A DNA stretch of 29,208 bases from Burkholderiales bacterium (GTDB lineage: Bacteria > Pseudomonadota > Gammaproteobacteria > Burkholderiales > SG8-39), in NCBI GenBank assembly GCA_027457185.1, contig DAIDTN010000084.1, forward strand, positions 1 to 29,208, read 5' to 3'. This document shows, in pieces, positions 22,263 through 29,208 of the stretch (position 1 is its first letter; each line of letters opens with the position of its first letter). The translations under genes and the position numbers were made by a program. The notes beneath the pieces were generated by a model. That model was not told the origin of the DNA and did not search any database. It saw only the letters and a program-made list of their open reading frames with translations.

Positions 22263-22897
22263 TGCTGCATCCGCTGTTGTTGATGAAGTCGGGTGAAACC
22301 GGCCGCGCATTCGGCGATGTCGCCGGCGTCGAACACGGCGCTGATCACGGCCACGGCGTCCGCGCCCGCAGCAAACACCTGGGGCGCATTTTGCAGGGTA
22401 ATGCCGCCGATCGCCACCAGCGGCAAGTCGAATCCCCGGCGCGCCTCGGCGAAAATCGTCAGCGGCGCACGCACCGCGCCGGGCTTGGTGACGGAACTGA
22501 ACACACTGCCGAAAGCCAGGTAATCCACGCCCGCCTGCGCCGCGGCCGCGGCCAGTTCAATGCGGTCGTAGCAGGAAGCACCGAGCAGTTTACCGGGCCC
22601 CAGGCGCTGCCGCGCCTGGACCAGGTCGCCATCGTCTGCGCCCAAGTGTGCGCCGTCGGCGCCAACCTCCAGCGAAAGTTCGATATCGTCGTTGATAATG
22701 AAAGTTACGCCGGCCGCGCGGCATAAAGCGGCAAGCGCGCGCGCCTGCGCGAGCCGCATTTCCGGCGCAGCGGTCTTGTTGCGATATTGCACCGCCGACG
22801 CGCCGCCGCGGAGCACTTCACCGATTTCGCGCACGAGAACATCGGTACGCGGCTCATTCGGCGTAATCGCATACAGGCCGGAGAATTTGCGCTTCAC
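22259..22897 (-). CDS. thiE: thiamine-phosphate synthase
   Basis: A 212-residue TIM-barrel enzyme that joins HMP-pyrophosphate and thiazole phosphate to give thiamine monophosphate. Motifs: YAITPNEP, GGASAVQYRNK, FIINDDIELSLEVGADGAHLG, GASCYDRIEL, DYLAFGSVFSSVTKPGA and LPLVAIGGITLQNAPQV. The start is GTG at 22897, three bases after the thiD stop, with GAGGA upstream within the end of thiD. The stop overlaps the hemL start (ATGA). I see no TPP riboswitch ahead of this unit. Confidence 0.95.
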   Translation of the reverse strand: MKRKFSGLYAITPNEPRTDVLVREIGEVLRGGASAVQYRNKTAAPEMRLAQARALAALCRAAGVTFIINDDIELSLEVGADGAHLGADDGDLVQARQRLGPGKLLGASCYDRIELAAAAAQAGVDYLAFGSVFSSVTKPGAVRAPLTIFAEARRGFDLPLVAIGGITLQNAPQVFAAGADAVAVISAVFDAGDIAECAAGFTRLHQQQRMQQ

Positions 22898-22900
22898 GCC

Positions 22901-23761
22901 TTAGTCCTCGCGATCCCTTTCGTCTTCCTCGGTCTCGCGCGCCCAGAAGAAACGGTCGGGGATGTGCTGACCCATGCCCGGGCGAAATCCCGCGTTCAGC
23001 GCCTGCCAGGTGTACTCCTGCGCCTCGCGCACCGCTTCGGGAATGTCCAGCCCGTTGGCGAGCGTGGCGGCGATAGCCGAAGCCAACGTACAACCCGAAC
23101 CGTGATAGCTGCCGGGCAGGCGTTGCCAGCTGTCGCTGCGGATCACGCCCTGCGGGCCGTAGAGGGTGTTGATCACCTGCAGGGTATTCTCGTGCGTACC
23201 GGTGATCAGCACGTATTCGCAGCCCATCTCCAGGATGCGCTTGGCACATTCCTCCAGAGACCGCTCCTCGTCGCCACCATCGTCTGCCAGGCGCCGCGCT
23301 TCCAGGCTATTAGGCGTGATGATGGTGGTCTGCGGGATCAGCATTTCGCGCATGGCTTCGATCAGCTCCTCGGTCGCCATCTCGTCGCCGCGGCCCGAGG
23401 CCAGCACCGGATCAAGGATCAGCGGCACGTCCGGATAGTCGGATACCACCTCGGCAATGGCGGCGCAGTTTTCCACGCTACCCACCAGGCCGATTTTGAA
23501 CGCCGCCACCGGCATATCCTCCAGCAGCACGCGCGCCTGGTCGCTGACCCAGTCGGCGTCGATCGGCAGCACGTCTTCGACCCCCGCTGTGTCCTGTACA
23601 GTGATCGCGGTGACGACGGTAAGCGCGTGACAGCCCATGCTAGACAGCGTAAGCAAATCCGCCTGGATGCCGGCGCCGCCGGTGGGATCGGTGGCGGCGA
23701 AGCTGAGGACAATCGGAGGCAGGGAGGTGGGCATGGTGGGCGCCACGCTGGAACAAGACAT
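22901..23761 (-). CDS. thiD: hydroxymethylpyrimidine/phosphomethylpyrimidine kinase
   Basis: A 286-residue ribokinase-fold enzyme that phosphorylates HMP and HMP-phosphate in thiamine synthesis. The substrate loop is SFAATDPTGGAGIQADLLTL, with DPVLASGRGDEM, TIITPNSLEARRL, VLITGTHE and the anion-hole/catalytic loop PGSYHGSGCTLASAIAATLA. The C-terminus has an acidic tail (ETEEDERDRED). The start is uncertain: ATG at 23761 or ATG at 23734, neither with a clear ribosome-binding site. It is divergent from rubredoxin with a gap of only 51 bases, so the promoters of the two genes must be very close or overlapping. Confidence 0.95.
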   Translation of the reverse strand: MSCSSVAPTMPTSLPPIVLSFAATDPTGGAGIQADLLTLSSMGCHALTVVTAITVQDTAGVEDVLPIDADWVSDQARVLLEDMPVAAFKIGLVGSVENCAAIAEVVSDYPDVPLILDPVLASGRGDEMATEELIEAMREMLIPQTTIITPNSLEARRLADDGGDEERSLEECAKRILEMGCEYVLITGTHENTLQVINTLYGPQGVIRSDSWQRLPGSYHGSGCTLASAIAATLANGLDIPEAVREAQEYTWQALNAGFRPGMGQHIPDRFFWARETEEDERDRED

Positions 23762-23812
23762 GGCAACAGGGTAAGATGCGGCGCTATTTTAACTCAAACG
23801 AAGCCCCAGGAC

Positions 23813-24004
23813 ATGACAGCCGCATCGACCAGCACCGAATTCAAGACTTGGATGTGCCTCATCTGCGGTTACATCTACGACGAGGCCGTCGGCGTACCCG
23901 ACGAGGGCATCGCCGCGGGCACGCGCTGGGAGGACGTGCCCATCAACTGGACCTGCCCGGAATGCGGCGCGCGCAAAGAAGACTTCGAGATGGTGGAGAT
24001 TTAG
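23813..24004 (+). CDS. rubredoxin
   Basis: A 63-residue rubredoxin, a small iron protein in which four cysteines bind one iron for electron transfer. The knuckles are MCLICGYIYDEAVGVPDEGI and CPECGARKEDFEMVEI, separated by the conserved GTRWEDVPINWTC. A short N-terminal extension (MTAASTSTEF) precedes the core. The ATG at 23813 has CAGGA just upstream. The same frame stays open far upstream (to 22787) across the antisense of thiD and thiE, but nothing there resembles a protein family. Confidence 0.95.
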   Translation: MTAASTSTEFKTWMCLICGYIYDEAVGVPDEGIAAGTRWEDVPINWTCPECGARKEDFEMVEI

Positions 24005-24043
24005 CCGGCTATCGAAAGCGCTTCGCTGTGTCCGCCTCGCCCC

Positions 24044-24544
24044 ATGCGCCTTTGGACCTTGCACCCGAAGTATCTCGACCCAAAAGGGCTGGTCGCCCTG
24101 TGGCGCGAGGCGCTGCTCGCGCAGGCGGTGCTGAAAGGCGGGACAGCCGGCTATCGCCACCATCCCCAGTTGCTACGCTTCAAATCACATCCCGACCCCC
24201 TCGCTGCAATAGCGCTCTACCTGCGCGCCCTGCATGCGGAAGCGATTGCGCGGAACTACCGCTTCGACGGGGCCAAGATCAACCGGCGCCGCACCAAGAT
24301 TAAACTCGCCGAGAGCCGCGGCCAGCTTGCCTACGAGTGGCTGCATTTGCGGGCCAAGCTGCGCGCGCGCGACCCGGACTGGCTACGCCAGTGGAACAAC
24401 GTCGCGGCACCCGAACAGCACCCACTGTTCCGGCTGGTTCCGGGTGCAGTGCGCGACTGGGAAAAAATCGCTTTGGATGCTGCTACCGGAATAAAAACCA
24501 AGCTCTCGCGCGCGCCCGCAATTCCACCCAAACCAAAATTGTGA
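24044..24544 (+). CDS. Pyr_excise-family protein (pyrimidine-dimer glycosylase-like)
   Basis: A 166-residue protein of the type usually annotated pyrimidine dimer DNA glycosylase/endonuclease V (Pyr_excise). The opening MRLWTLHPKYLDPKGLVALW, then REALLAQAVLKGGTAGYRHH and PQLLRF, is characteristic of this bacterial group. The studied T4 enzyme uses the amino group of Thr2 as nucleophile; here residue 2 is Arg, so the initiator Met would not be removed and the chemistry may differ. The function label therefore rests on the family name only. It is 39 bases after rubredoxin and 29 bases before yqgE. The C-terminal tail is basic and Pro-rich. Confidence 0.75.
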   Translation: MRLWTLHPKYLDPKGLVALWREALLAQAVLKGGTAGYRHHPQLLRFKSHPDPLAAIALYLRALHAEAIARNYRFDGAKINRRRTKIKLAESRGQLAYEWLHLRAKLRARDPDWLRQWNNVAAPEQHPLFRLVPGAVRDWEKIALDAATGIKTKLSRAPAIPPKPKL

Positions 24545-24573
24545 TTGTTTCGCCGGAGGGTTAAAATAGGCGC

Positions 24574-25131
24574 GTGGCGATCGACCTTACCCACCATTTT
24601 CTCATCGCAATGCCGAACATGGTGGACCCCTATTTTGCCAAATCCCTCACCTATATCTGTGAACACAACGACCATGGCGCGCTGGGCGTGGTAGTCAACC
24701 GCCCCATCGACCTGAGCCTGCAAGCGCTGTTCGCGCGCATAGATCTCAAGCTCGAGCCGCACGAACTGCACGACATTCCGGTCTATTTCGGCGGCCCAGT
24801 GCAGACCGACCGCGGCTTTGTGCTGCATCAGCCGGTGGGAGAATGGCATTCCACGCTGAACGTGCGCGACAGCCTTGGCCTCACCACCTCCAAAGACATT
24901 CTCGAAGCGGTCGGCAAGGGCAGCGGTCCGGCCAAGATGTTGGTCACCCTGGGCTACTCCGGCTGGGCCGCCGGACAACTCGAACACGAGCTTGGGCAGA
25001 ACGCCTGGCTGACGGTGGAAGCCGGCGAGCAGATCATCTTCGATCTGCCCGCCGAGGAAAAACTGCCTGCGGCGATGGAACTGTTGGGCGTGGATTTCGC
25101 CAGCCTGTCCGAGGACACAGGACATGCGTAA
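24574..25131 (+). CDS. YqgE/AlgH-family protein
   Basis: A 185-residue member of the YqgE/AlgH (UPF0301) family; its biochemical role is unknown. The signature MAIDLTHHFLIAMPNMVDPYFAKSLTYICEHND, here given only by its ends LTHHFLIAMP and SLTYICEH, is followed by GALGVVVNRP, VYFGGPVQTDRGFVLH and TLGYSGWAAGQLEHEL. The start is GTG at 24574, with GGAGGG about 14 bases upstream, longer than ideal. The stop TAA is immediately followed by the ruvX start. The linkage yqgE-ruvX is conserved across proteobacteria. Confidence 0.92.
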   Translation: MAIDLTHHFLIAMPNMVDPYFAKSLTYICEHNDHGALGVVVNRPIDLSLQALFARIDLKLEPHELHDIPVYFGGPVQTDRGFVLHQPVGEWHSTLNVRDSLGLTTSKDILEAVGKGSGPAKMLVTLGYSGWAAGQLEHELGQNAWLTVEAGEQIIFDLPAEEKLPAAMELLGVDFASLSEDTGHA

Positions 25132-25644
25132 ATGCCGCCGGCGTGCGCGGGGTCGATGCTGATGGCTGGGAACGAAGCCGGCTTGGCCGCACAGCACGCG
25201 ATGGCACCACGCCGCAACGCCGGCGCCGGCACGGTGCTCGCTTTCGATTTCGGGGAAAAATTCACCGGTGTTGCCGTCGGCGAGACCAGTATCGGCGTGG
25301 CGCATCCCCTAGGTCTGATCACCGCACAAGGCAACGCCGCGCGCATGGATGAAGTTGCCGCGCTGGTCGCCGAATGGAAACCGGGTACTCTGGTGGTGGG
25401 ACTGCCGCTATCGATGGACGGCACGGAGCATGAGCTGACGCGGCGCTGCCGCCGCTTCGCACGCCAGCTGGTGGCCCGCTTCAGCTTGCCGGTCGAACTC
25501 GTGGACGAGCGCCTGAGTTCGGCCGCGGCCGAAGAGGCGTTGCGGGAAGCGGGAAAAGGCGGGCGCAAACATAAACTGCGCGCTCATCAGGTGTCGGCAC
25601 AGATCATTTTACAAAGCCACTTCGATGACCCTGGTTCTTCCTGA
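25132..25644 (+). CDS. ruvX: RuvX/YqgF-family putative Holliday-junction resolvase
   Basis: A 170-residue RNase H-fold protein of the YqgF/RuvX family, linked to Holliday-junction resolution and pre-16S rRNA 5' processing. The first catalytic strand is VLAFDFGEKFTGVAVGE (Asp39). VVGLPLSMDGTEHELTRRCRRFA follows, then VELVDERLSS (Glu126). The third acidic residue, normally an Asp before the sequence xxxAAxxIL, is His152 here (codon CAT at 25585-25587). The protein has a longer N-terminus than usual; the ATG at 25132 follows AGGA by nine bases and directly abuts the yqgE stop, while ATG 25201 would give a family-length start. It overlaps pyrR by 20 bases. Confidence 0.9.
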   Translation: MPPACAGSMLMAGNEAGLAAQHAMAPRRNAGAGTVLAFDFGEKFTGVAVGETSIGVAHPLGLITAQGNAARMDEVAALVAEWKPGTLVVGLPLSMDGTEHELTRRCRRFARQLVARFSLPVELVDERLSSAAAEEALREAGKGGRKHKLRAHQVSAQIILQSHFDDPGSS

Positions 25645-26122
25645 TCCTGAGGCACTGTGCGCGGAGCTGGTACGTCAGCTCGGGCCGCAGGTCAGCGCCG
25701 ATACCGCCCTGGTCGGAATCCATACCGGCGGGGTCTGGCTGGCCGAGCGATTGCACGCGGCGCTCGGCATCGCACTACCGCTCGGTCTGCTGGACATCTC
25801 GTTTTATCGCGACGATTTCGACAAGACCGGGCTGCATCCGCAGATAAAACCCACGCAGATTCCGTTCGCGGTCGACGGCCGCCACATCGTGCTGGTCGAT
25901 GACGTACTCTATACCGGCCGTACCGTGCGCGGGGCAATGAACGAATTATTCGACTACGGCAGACCCGCTTCGATCAGCCTCGCCGTGCTGATCGATCGCG
26001 GCGGGCGCGAGTTGCCGGTCGCCGCCCAATATGTGGGCGCCAAGCTGGAGGTGCCGCGGGGGTGCATGCTGGTGCTGGACCGGGACGAGAACGGCAAACT
26101 CAGGTTGAAATTGGATGCGTAA
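25625..26122 (+). CDS. pyrR: PyrR, pyrimidine regulator / uracil phosphoribosyltransferase
   Basis: A 165-residue type I phosphoribosyltransferase. In Gram-positives PyrR binds pyr mRNA in response to UMP; in proteobacteria its regulatory role is less clear, though some members retain UPRTase activity. The PRPP loop is HIVLVDDVLYTGRTVRGAM, with VGIHTGGVWLAERL and LDISFYRDDFDKTGLHP also typical. The gene overlaps ruvX by 20 bases and pyrB by eight (ATGCGTAA). There is no leader between pyrR and pyrB that could carry a PyrR-responsive attenuator. Confidence 0.93.
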   Translation: MTLVLPDPEALCAELVRQLGPQVSADTALVGIHTGGVWLAERLHAALGIALPLGLLDISFYRDDFDKTGLHPQIKPTQIPFAVDGRHIVLVDDVLYTGRTVRGAMNELFDYGRPASISLAVLIDRGGRELPVAAQYVGAKLEVPRGCMLVLDRDENGKLRLKLDA

Positions 26123-27062
26123 CCCACAGTTAAACGACAAGGGCGAGCTGCAGCACCTGCTGACGATCGAAGGCTTGCCGCGCGAAACCCTGATACATAT
26201 TCTCGACACCGCCACCTCTTTCGTCGGCGTCACGGCACGCGAAGTCAAGAAAGTGCCGCTGTTGCGCGGCAAATCGGTATTCAACCTGTTTTTCGAGCCT
26301 TCCACCCGCACCCGCACGACCTTCGAGATCGCCGCCAAACGCCTGTCGGCCGACGTCATCAATCTGAACATCGCCGTGTCCTCGCACACCAAGGGTGAGA
26401 CCCTGCTCGACACCGTCGATAATTTGTCCGCCATGCATGCCGACATGTTCGTGGTAAGGCACGCGCAAAGCGGCGCGCCGCACCTGATCGCGAGCCATGT
26501 TGCCAGCCACCTGCACGTCATCAACGCCGGCGACGGGCGCCACGCGCATCCGACCCAGGGTCTGCTCGATCTTTATACCATCCGCCACTACAAGAAGGAT
26601 TTCAGCAGGCTGTCGGTGGCCATCGTCGGCGACGTACTGCATTCGCGCGTCGCACGCTCGCTGATCCACGGGCTGACCGTCATGGGTACACCGGACCTGC
26701 GCGTGATCGGACCCATGACGCTGATCCCAGCCGGCGCGGAAAAGCTGGGTGTCAGGGTATTCTACGACCTCGAACAGGGCTTGCGCGACGTCGACGTGGT
26801 AGTGATGTTACGACTTCAAAGCGAGCGTATGCGCGGCGCGCTGCTACCCTCCGCGCAGGAATTCTTCAAATATTACGGCCTGACACCGGAAAAACTGGCG
26901 CTGGCCAAGCCCGACGCCATCGTCATGCACCCGGGGCCGTTGAACCGCGGCGTGGAAATAGATTCCGCGGTCGCAGACGGTGCGCATGCGGTGATCCTGT
27001 CGCAAGTGACGTTCGGCATCGCGGTCAGGATGGCGGTGATGAGCATACTGGCGGGAAACTGA
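26115..27062 (+). CDS. pyrB: aspartate carbamoyltransferase catalytic chain
   Basis: A 315-residue ATCase catalytic subunit, the committed step of pyrimidine synthesis. The carbamoyl-phosphate loop is FFEPSTRTRTTFE, the mobile loop includes AVSSHTKGETLLDT, followed by HPTQGLLDLYTI, VVMLRLQSERM and HPGPLNRGVEI. The N-terminal extension (MRNPQLNDKGELQHLLTIEG) resembles the class A ATCases of Pseudomonas, which assemble with a dihydroorotase-like partner. pyrC' follows after five bases, and no pyrI regulatory subunit is present, which fits such a complex. Confidence 0.95.
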   Translation: MRNPQLNDKGELQHLLTIEGLPRETLIHILDTATSFVGVTAREVKKVPLLRGKSVFNLFFEPSTRTRTTFEIAAKRLSADVINLNIAVSSHTKGETLLDTVDNLSAMHADMFVVRHAQSGAPHLIASHVASHLHVINAGDGRHAHPTQGLLDLYTIRHYKKDFSRLSVAIVGDVLHSRVARSLIHGLTVMGTPDLRVIGPMTLIPAGAEKLGVRVFYDLEQGLRDVDVVVMLRLQSERMRGALLPSAQEFFKYYGLTPEKLALAKPDAIVMHPGPLNRGVEIDSAVADGAHAVILSQVTFGIAVRMAVMSILAGN

Positions 27063-27067
27063 ATTAA

Positions 27068-28357
27068 ATGAAGATCCACATCAAGAACGGTCGGCTGATC
27101 GATCCGCGCAACAACATCGACACCCAAGCGGATCTGTTTATCACCGCCGGCAAGGTAGCAGCCGTGGGCAAAGCGCCCGGCAGCTTCAACGCAAACCGCG
27201 TGCTCGATGCTGCCGGCCTGGTGGTTTGCCCGGGTCTGATCGACCTGTCGGCGCGGCTGCGCGAACCCGGCTTCGAATACAAGGCGACGCTGGAATCAGA
27301 AATGCTGGCCGCAGCGGCGGGCGGCGTAACCAGCCTCGCCTGCCCGCCCGACACCGAGCCGGCGCTGGACGAGCCCGGCCTGGTGGAAATGCTCAAGCAT
27401 CGCGCCAAGACGCTTAACCTGGCGCATGTTTATCCGATCGGCGCGCTCACCGTTGGCTTGGCCGGCGAACAGCTCACGGAAATGGCGGAGCTGCGCGACG
27501 CCGGCTGCGTCGGATTCTCCCACGCCGATGTGCCGCTGCGGGATAATCAGGTCTTGTGGCGCGCACTGCAGTACGCGGCCACCTTCGGTTTCCGCGTCTG
27601 GCTGCGCCCGCAGGACGGCTATCTCGCAAAAGACGGGGTGGCGCACGACGGCGAAGTGGCCACGCGCCTGGGACTGGCTGGCATTCCCGCCTTTGCCGAG
27701 ACCGTCGCCATCGCCACCATCGTCGAGCTCATGCGCGCCACCGGTACGCGCGTGCACCTGTGCCGCCTGTCGACGCGCGAGGGCGTGGACATGGTCCGCG
27801 CGGCCAAGCGCGACGGCCTGCCGATCAGCTGCGATGTCGGCATCCACCACGCTCACTTGTCGGAAATGGACCTGGGTTATTTCGACTCGCATTGCCACCT
27901 GCAGCCGCCGCTGCGCAGCGCGCGCGACCGCGATGCGCTGCGCCAGGGGCTCAAGGACGGCACCATAGACGCGCTTTGCTCCGACCACACGCCGGTTGAC
28001 GAGGATTCGAAGCTGCTGCCTTTCGCCGAATCGGAAGCCGGCGCCACCGGCCTGGAGCTTCTACTTCCGCTCACGCTGAAATGGGCGCTAGAAATGAAGG
28101 TGTCGCTGGCGCAGGCGCTCGCCCGCATCACGCGGGAGCCCGCGCGCATTCTCGGCGTGGACGCCGGCCACCTGTCGGAGGGCCATACCGCCGATGTCTG
28201 CGTTTTCGATGCAGAGCACTACGGCAAAGTCAGCGCCGCCATGCTCAAGAGCCAGGGCAAGAACACACCCTTTCTTGGCATCGAGCTGCCCGGCAAGGTA
28301 CGCTACACGCTGCTGCAGGGCCAGATCGTTTACGACGCGGGAAACGTCCAGATTTAG
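27068..28357 (+). CDS. pyrC: dihydroorotase homologue, probably inactive (PyrC'/PyrX)
   Basis: A 429-residue amidohydrolase-fold protein with overall similarity to class I dihydroorotases (PGLIDLSARLREPGFEYKATLE). The metal-binding HxH is replaced by S61-A62-R63. The later ligand histidines are also lost: R180 in WLRPQDG and R233 in VHLCRLST. The catalytic aspartate remains (D306, SDHTP). In Pseudomonas and relatives such a PyrC' partner is enzymatically dead and required to assemble the dodecameric ATCase with PyrB; the adjacency to pyrB, five bases upstream, supports the same role here. An active dihydroorotase should be encoded elsewhere. Confidence in the family is high, in inactivity good. 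Confidence 0.92.
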   Translation: MKIHIKNGRLIDPRNNIDTQADLFITAGKVAAVGKAPGSFNANRVLDAAGLVVCPGLIDLSARLREPGFEYKATLESEMLAAAAGGVTSLACPPDTEPALDEPGLVEMLKHRAKTLNLAHVYPIGALTVGLAGEQLTEMAELRDAGCVGFSHADVPLRDNQVLWRALQYAATFGFRVWLRPQDGYLAKDGVAHDGEVATRLGLAGIPAFAETVAIATIVELMRATGTRVHLCRLSTREGVDMVRAAKRDGLPISCDVGIHHAHLSEMDLGYFDSHCHLQPPLRSARDRDALRQGLKDGTIDALCSDHTPVDEDSKLLPFAESEAGATGLELLLPLTLKWALEMKVSLAQALARITREPARILGVDAGHLSEGHTADVCVFDAEHYGKVSAAMLKSQGKNTPFLGIELPGKVRYTLLQGQIVYDAGNVQI

Positions 28358-28431
28358 AAGCACAAGAGGGAATACATCCCCTCAAGTTGGGCGCAGAGCC
28401 GGCAAAGAGATATTTGCGCAGCCGCTCCGCT

Positions 28432-28731
28432 TCAGGCTGCTTCGCCTTCTTGCTCGAGCAGTGCGGCGGGCTGCAGCCCCACCGCTGCCACAAATACCGT
28501 CTTGCGTAGTGAACCCATTCCGCGGGTAATACTTACCTGACTCCTGTTCACCCGCAGGCGGCGGGCGAGAAATTCGATCAGGCACGCATTGGCTTTCCCG
28601 TCCACCGGTGGCGACGCCAGGCGCAGCTTGAGACAGTCACCGTGCAGACCGACGACCTCGGTACGTCTGGCGCCGGGCTGGGCGTGAATGCGAATGGCGA
28701 CGCCATCGCGGTTGATGTCATACCAGCTCAA
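28432..28731 (-). CDS. yggU: DUF167/YggU-family protein
   Basis: A 99-residue small protein of the DUF167 (YggU) family, of unknown function. Diagnostic segments are IRIHAQPGARRTEVVG, LKLRLASPPVDGKANACLIEFLA and VSITRGMGSLRKTVFV. The start is a TTG at 28731 that overlaps the yggT stop (TTGA); no nearby ATG would keep the N-terminal MSWYDINRDG that relatives show. It is convergent with pyrC'. A 6-bp stem, GCAGCC (28418-28423) / GGCTGC (28435-28440), spans its stop codon. The 74-base gap to pyrC' also holds a GAGGG/CCCTC stem but no clear terminator. Confidence 0.88.
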   Translation of the reverse strand: MSWYDINRDGVAIRIHAQPGARRTEVVGLHGDCLKLRLASPPVDGKANACLIEFLARRLRVNRSQVSITRGMGSLRKTVFVAAVGLQPAALLEQEGEAA

Positions 28732-29208
28732 AACAGCGCCGCCACCGAGCGGGCAAGGTATTCGAGCGGGATCAGCAGCAGCTGCGCGACGACCAATGCA
28801 AACAGTGGCGACAGGTCGACATTGCCGATGGGCGGGATCAGGCGCCGGAATGGGCGCAGGAACGGGGCAGTAAGCGCGTTGAACAGCGGCGCCAGCGGCG
28901 CATAAGGGTTGATCCAGCTGATCACCGCCTGAATCAGAATGACCCCGATCAGCAGATACAGGCTATAGCGCACCAATTCGAGCAGGCTCAAGGTCAAGAA
29001 TATCCCGATCACCAGCCCCGGCCCACTGACGATGATTCCGTCTCCAAGCAAATAGAGGAGAAACAGAAGCAGCGCCTCGATCAGCCAAGCCAGCAGGAAA
29101 CTCGCCAGATCCACGCCGAACATTCCCGGGATAAAACGCCGCGCCGGCAGCACCAGCCAATTGGTCAGTGCGCTGACGAACTGCCCCAGCGGGTTGCGGA
29201 ATGGTGCG
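28728..29208 (-). CDS. yggT: YggT-family membrane protein (5' end beyond window)
   Basis: An integral inner-membrane protein of the YggT family, partial: 159 residues are visible and the N-terminus lies off the right edge. The open frame continues to the end of the window with APFRNPLGQFVSALTNWLVL joined to PARRFIPG, typical of the first of two YggT repeats. The second repeat ISWINPYAPLAPLFNALTAP and FLRPFRRLIPPIGNVDLSP is complete. Several hydrophobic helices are evident (LASFLLAWLIEALLLFLLYLL, LYLLIGVILIQAVISW, LFALVVAQLLLIPLEYL). Proteins of this family are linked to membrane or osmotic functions without a firm biochemical role. It is coupled to yggU by TTGA. Confidence 0.92.
   Translation of the reverse strand, partial: APFRNPLGQFVSALTNWLVLPARRFIPGMFGVDLASFLLAWLIEALLLFLLYLLGDGIIVSGPGLVIGIFLTLSLLELVRYSLYLLIGVILIQAVISWINPYAPLAPLFNALTAPFLRPFRRLIPPIGNVDLSPLFALVVAQLLLIPLEYLARSVAALF

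Noticed and set aside
22787..23812. In-frame upstream extension of rubredoxin that would make a 405-residue fusion protein
   Set aside because: The extension is the antisense of thiD and thiE and has no family match. Rubredoxin has its own ATG at 23813 with CAGGA upstream and the correct family length.
23762..23812. TPP riboswitch ahead of thiD
   Set aside because: The gap to the divergent rubredoxin gene is only 51 bases, too short for a THI element, and none of its conserved segments is seen.
29100..29153. Start of yggT at GTG 29153
   Set aside because: The same frame continues to the window end with residues typical of YggT (NPLGQFVSALTNWLVLPARR), so the true start lies outside.

Overview
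The window reads as an ordinary stretch of chromosome from a G+C-rich betaproteobacterium. The evidence is gene content and order familiar from that class: TorF-type porin next to a PII gene, ubiK-comM, tlpA-aroQ-accB-accC-prmA-DUF3426, thiD-thiE-hemL divergent from rubredoxin, yqgE-ruvX-pyrR-pyrB-pyrC', and yggT-yggU. Genes are tightly packed and often overlap at start and stop codons. I see no rRNA, tRNA, CRISPR array, insertion sequence, prophage or attachment site. No intergenic gap exceeds about 300 bases; the largest is the 292-base leader region of mscL.

Layout. (a) 8-1222, minus: a TorF-family porin followed by glnK; an ammonium transporter gene probably lies beyond the left edge. Upstream is a textbook nitrogen-control region: a sigma54 -24/-12 promoter, an IHF-like site and two NtrC-like sites three helical turns apart. 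(b) 1473-4526, plus: ubiK, comM, apaH and a HIT-family hydrolase. (c) 4620-11548, minus: a long run, read from right to left, of an unrecognised gene, tlpA, aroQ, accB, accC, prmA, a zinc-ribbon/DUF3426 protein, a PfkB-family kinase and a glycine-zipper lipoprotein. (d) 11725-14483, plus: mpl (murein peptide recycling), a PhzF-family protein and a YqiA-like esterase. (e) 14523-15464, minus: a lone HMG-CoA-lyase-family enzyme. (f) 15710-20915, plus: an RNB-domain exonuclease, a TonB-like protein, aroE, mtgA and mscL. (g) 20982-23761, minus: thiD-thiE-hemL. (h) 23813-28357, plus: rubredoxin, a Pyr_excise-family protein, yqgE, ruvX, pyrR, pyrB and a dihydroorotase homologue. (i) 28432 to the right edge, minus: yggT (cut by the edge) and yggU.

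Functional themes are nitrogen sensing and uptake, fatty acid initiation (biotin carboxylase half of acetyl-CoA carboxylase), the shikimate pathway (aroQ, aroE), cell-wall synthesis and recycling (mtgA, mpl), thiamine and tetrapyrrole synthesis, and pyrimidine synthesis.

I did not find a convincing new multi-gene system. The points most worth a second look are: the nitrogen-control promoter upstream of the porin; the pyrB-linked dihydroorotase that has lost its metal-binding histidines; a RuvX with histidine where the third catalytic aspartate is expected; a prmA whose family-consistent start is a CTG codon; two TTGA stop/start overlaps; and an unrecognised gene with a nucleotidyltransferase-like motif divergent from mpl.
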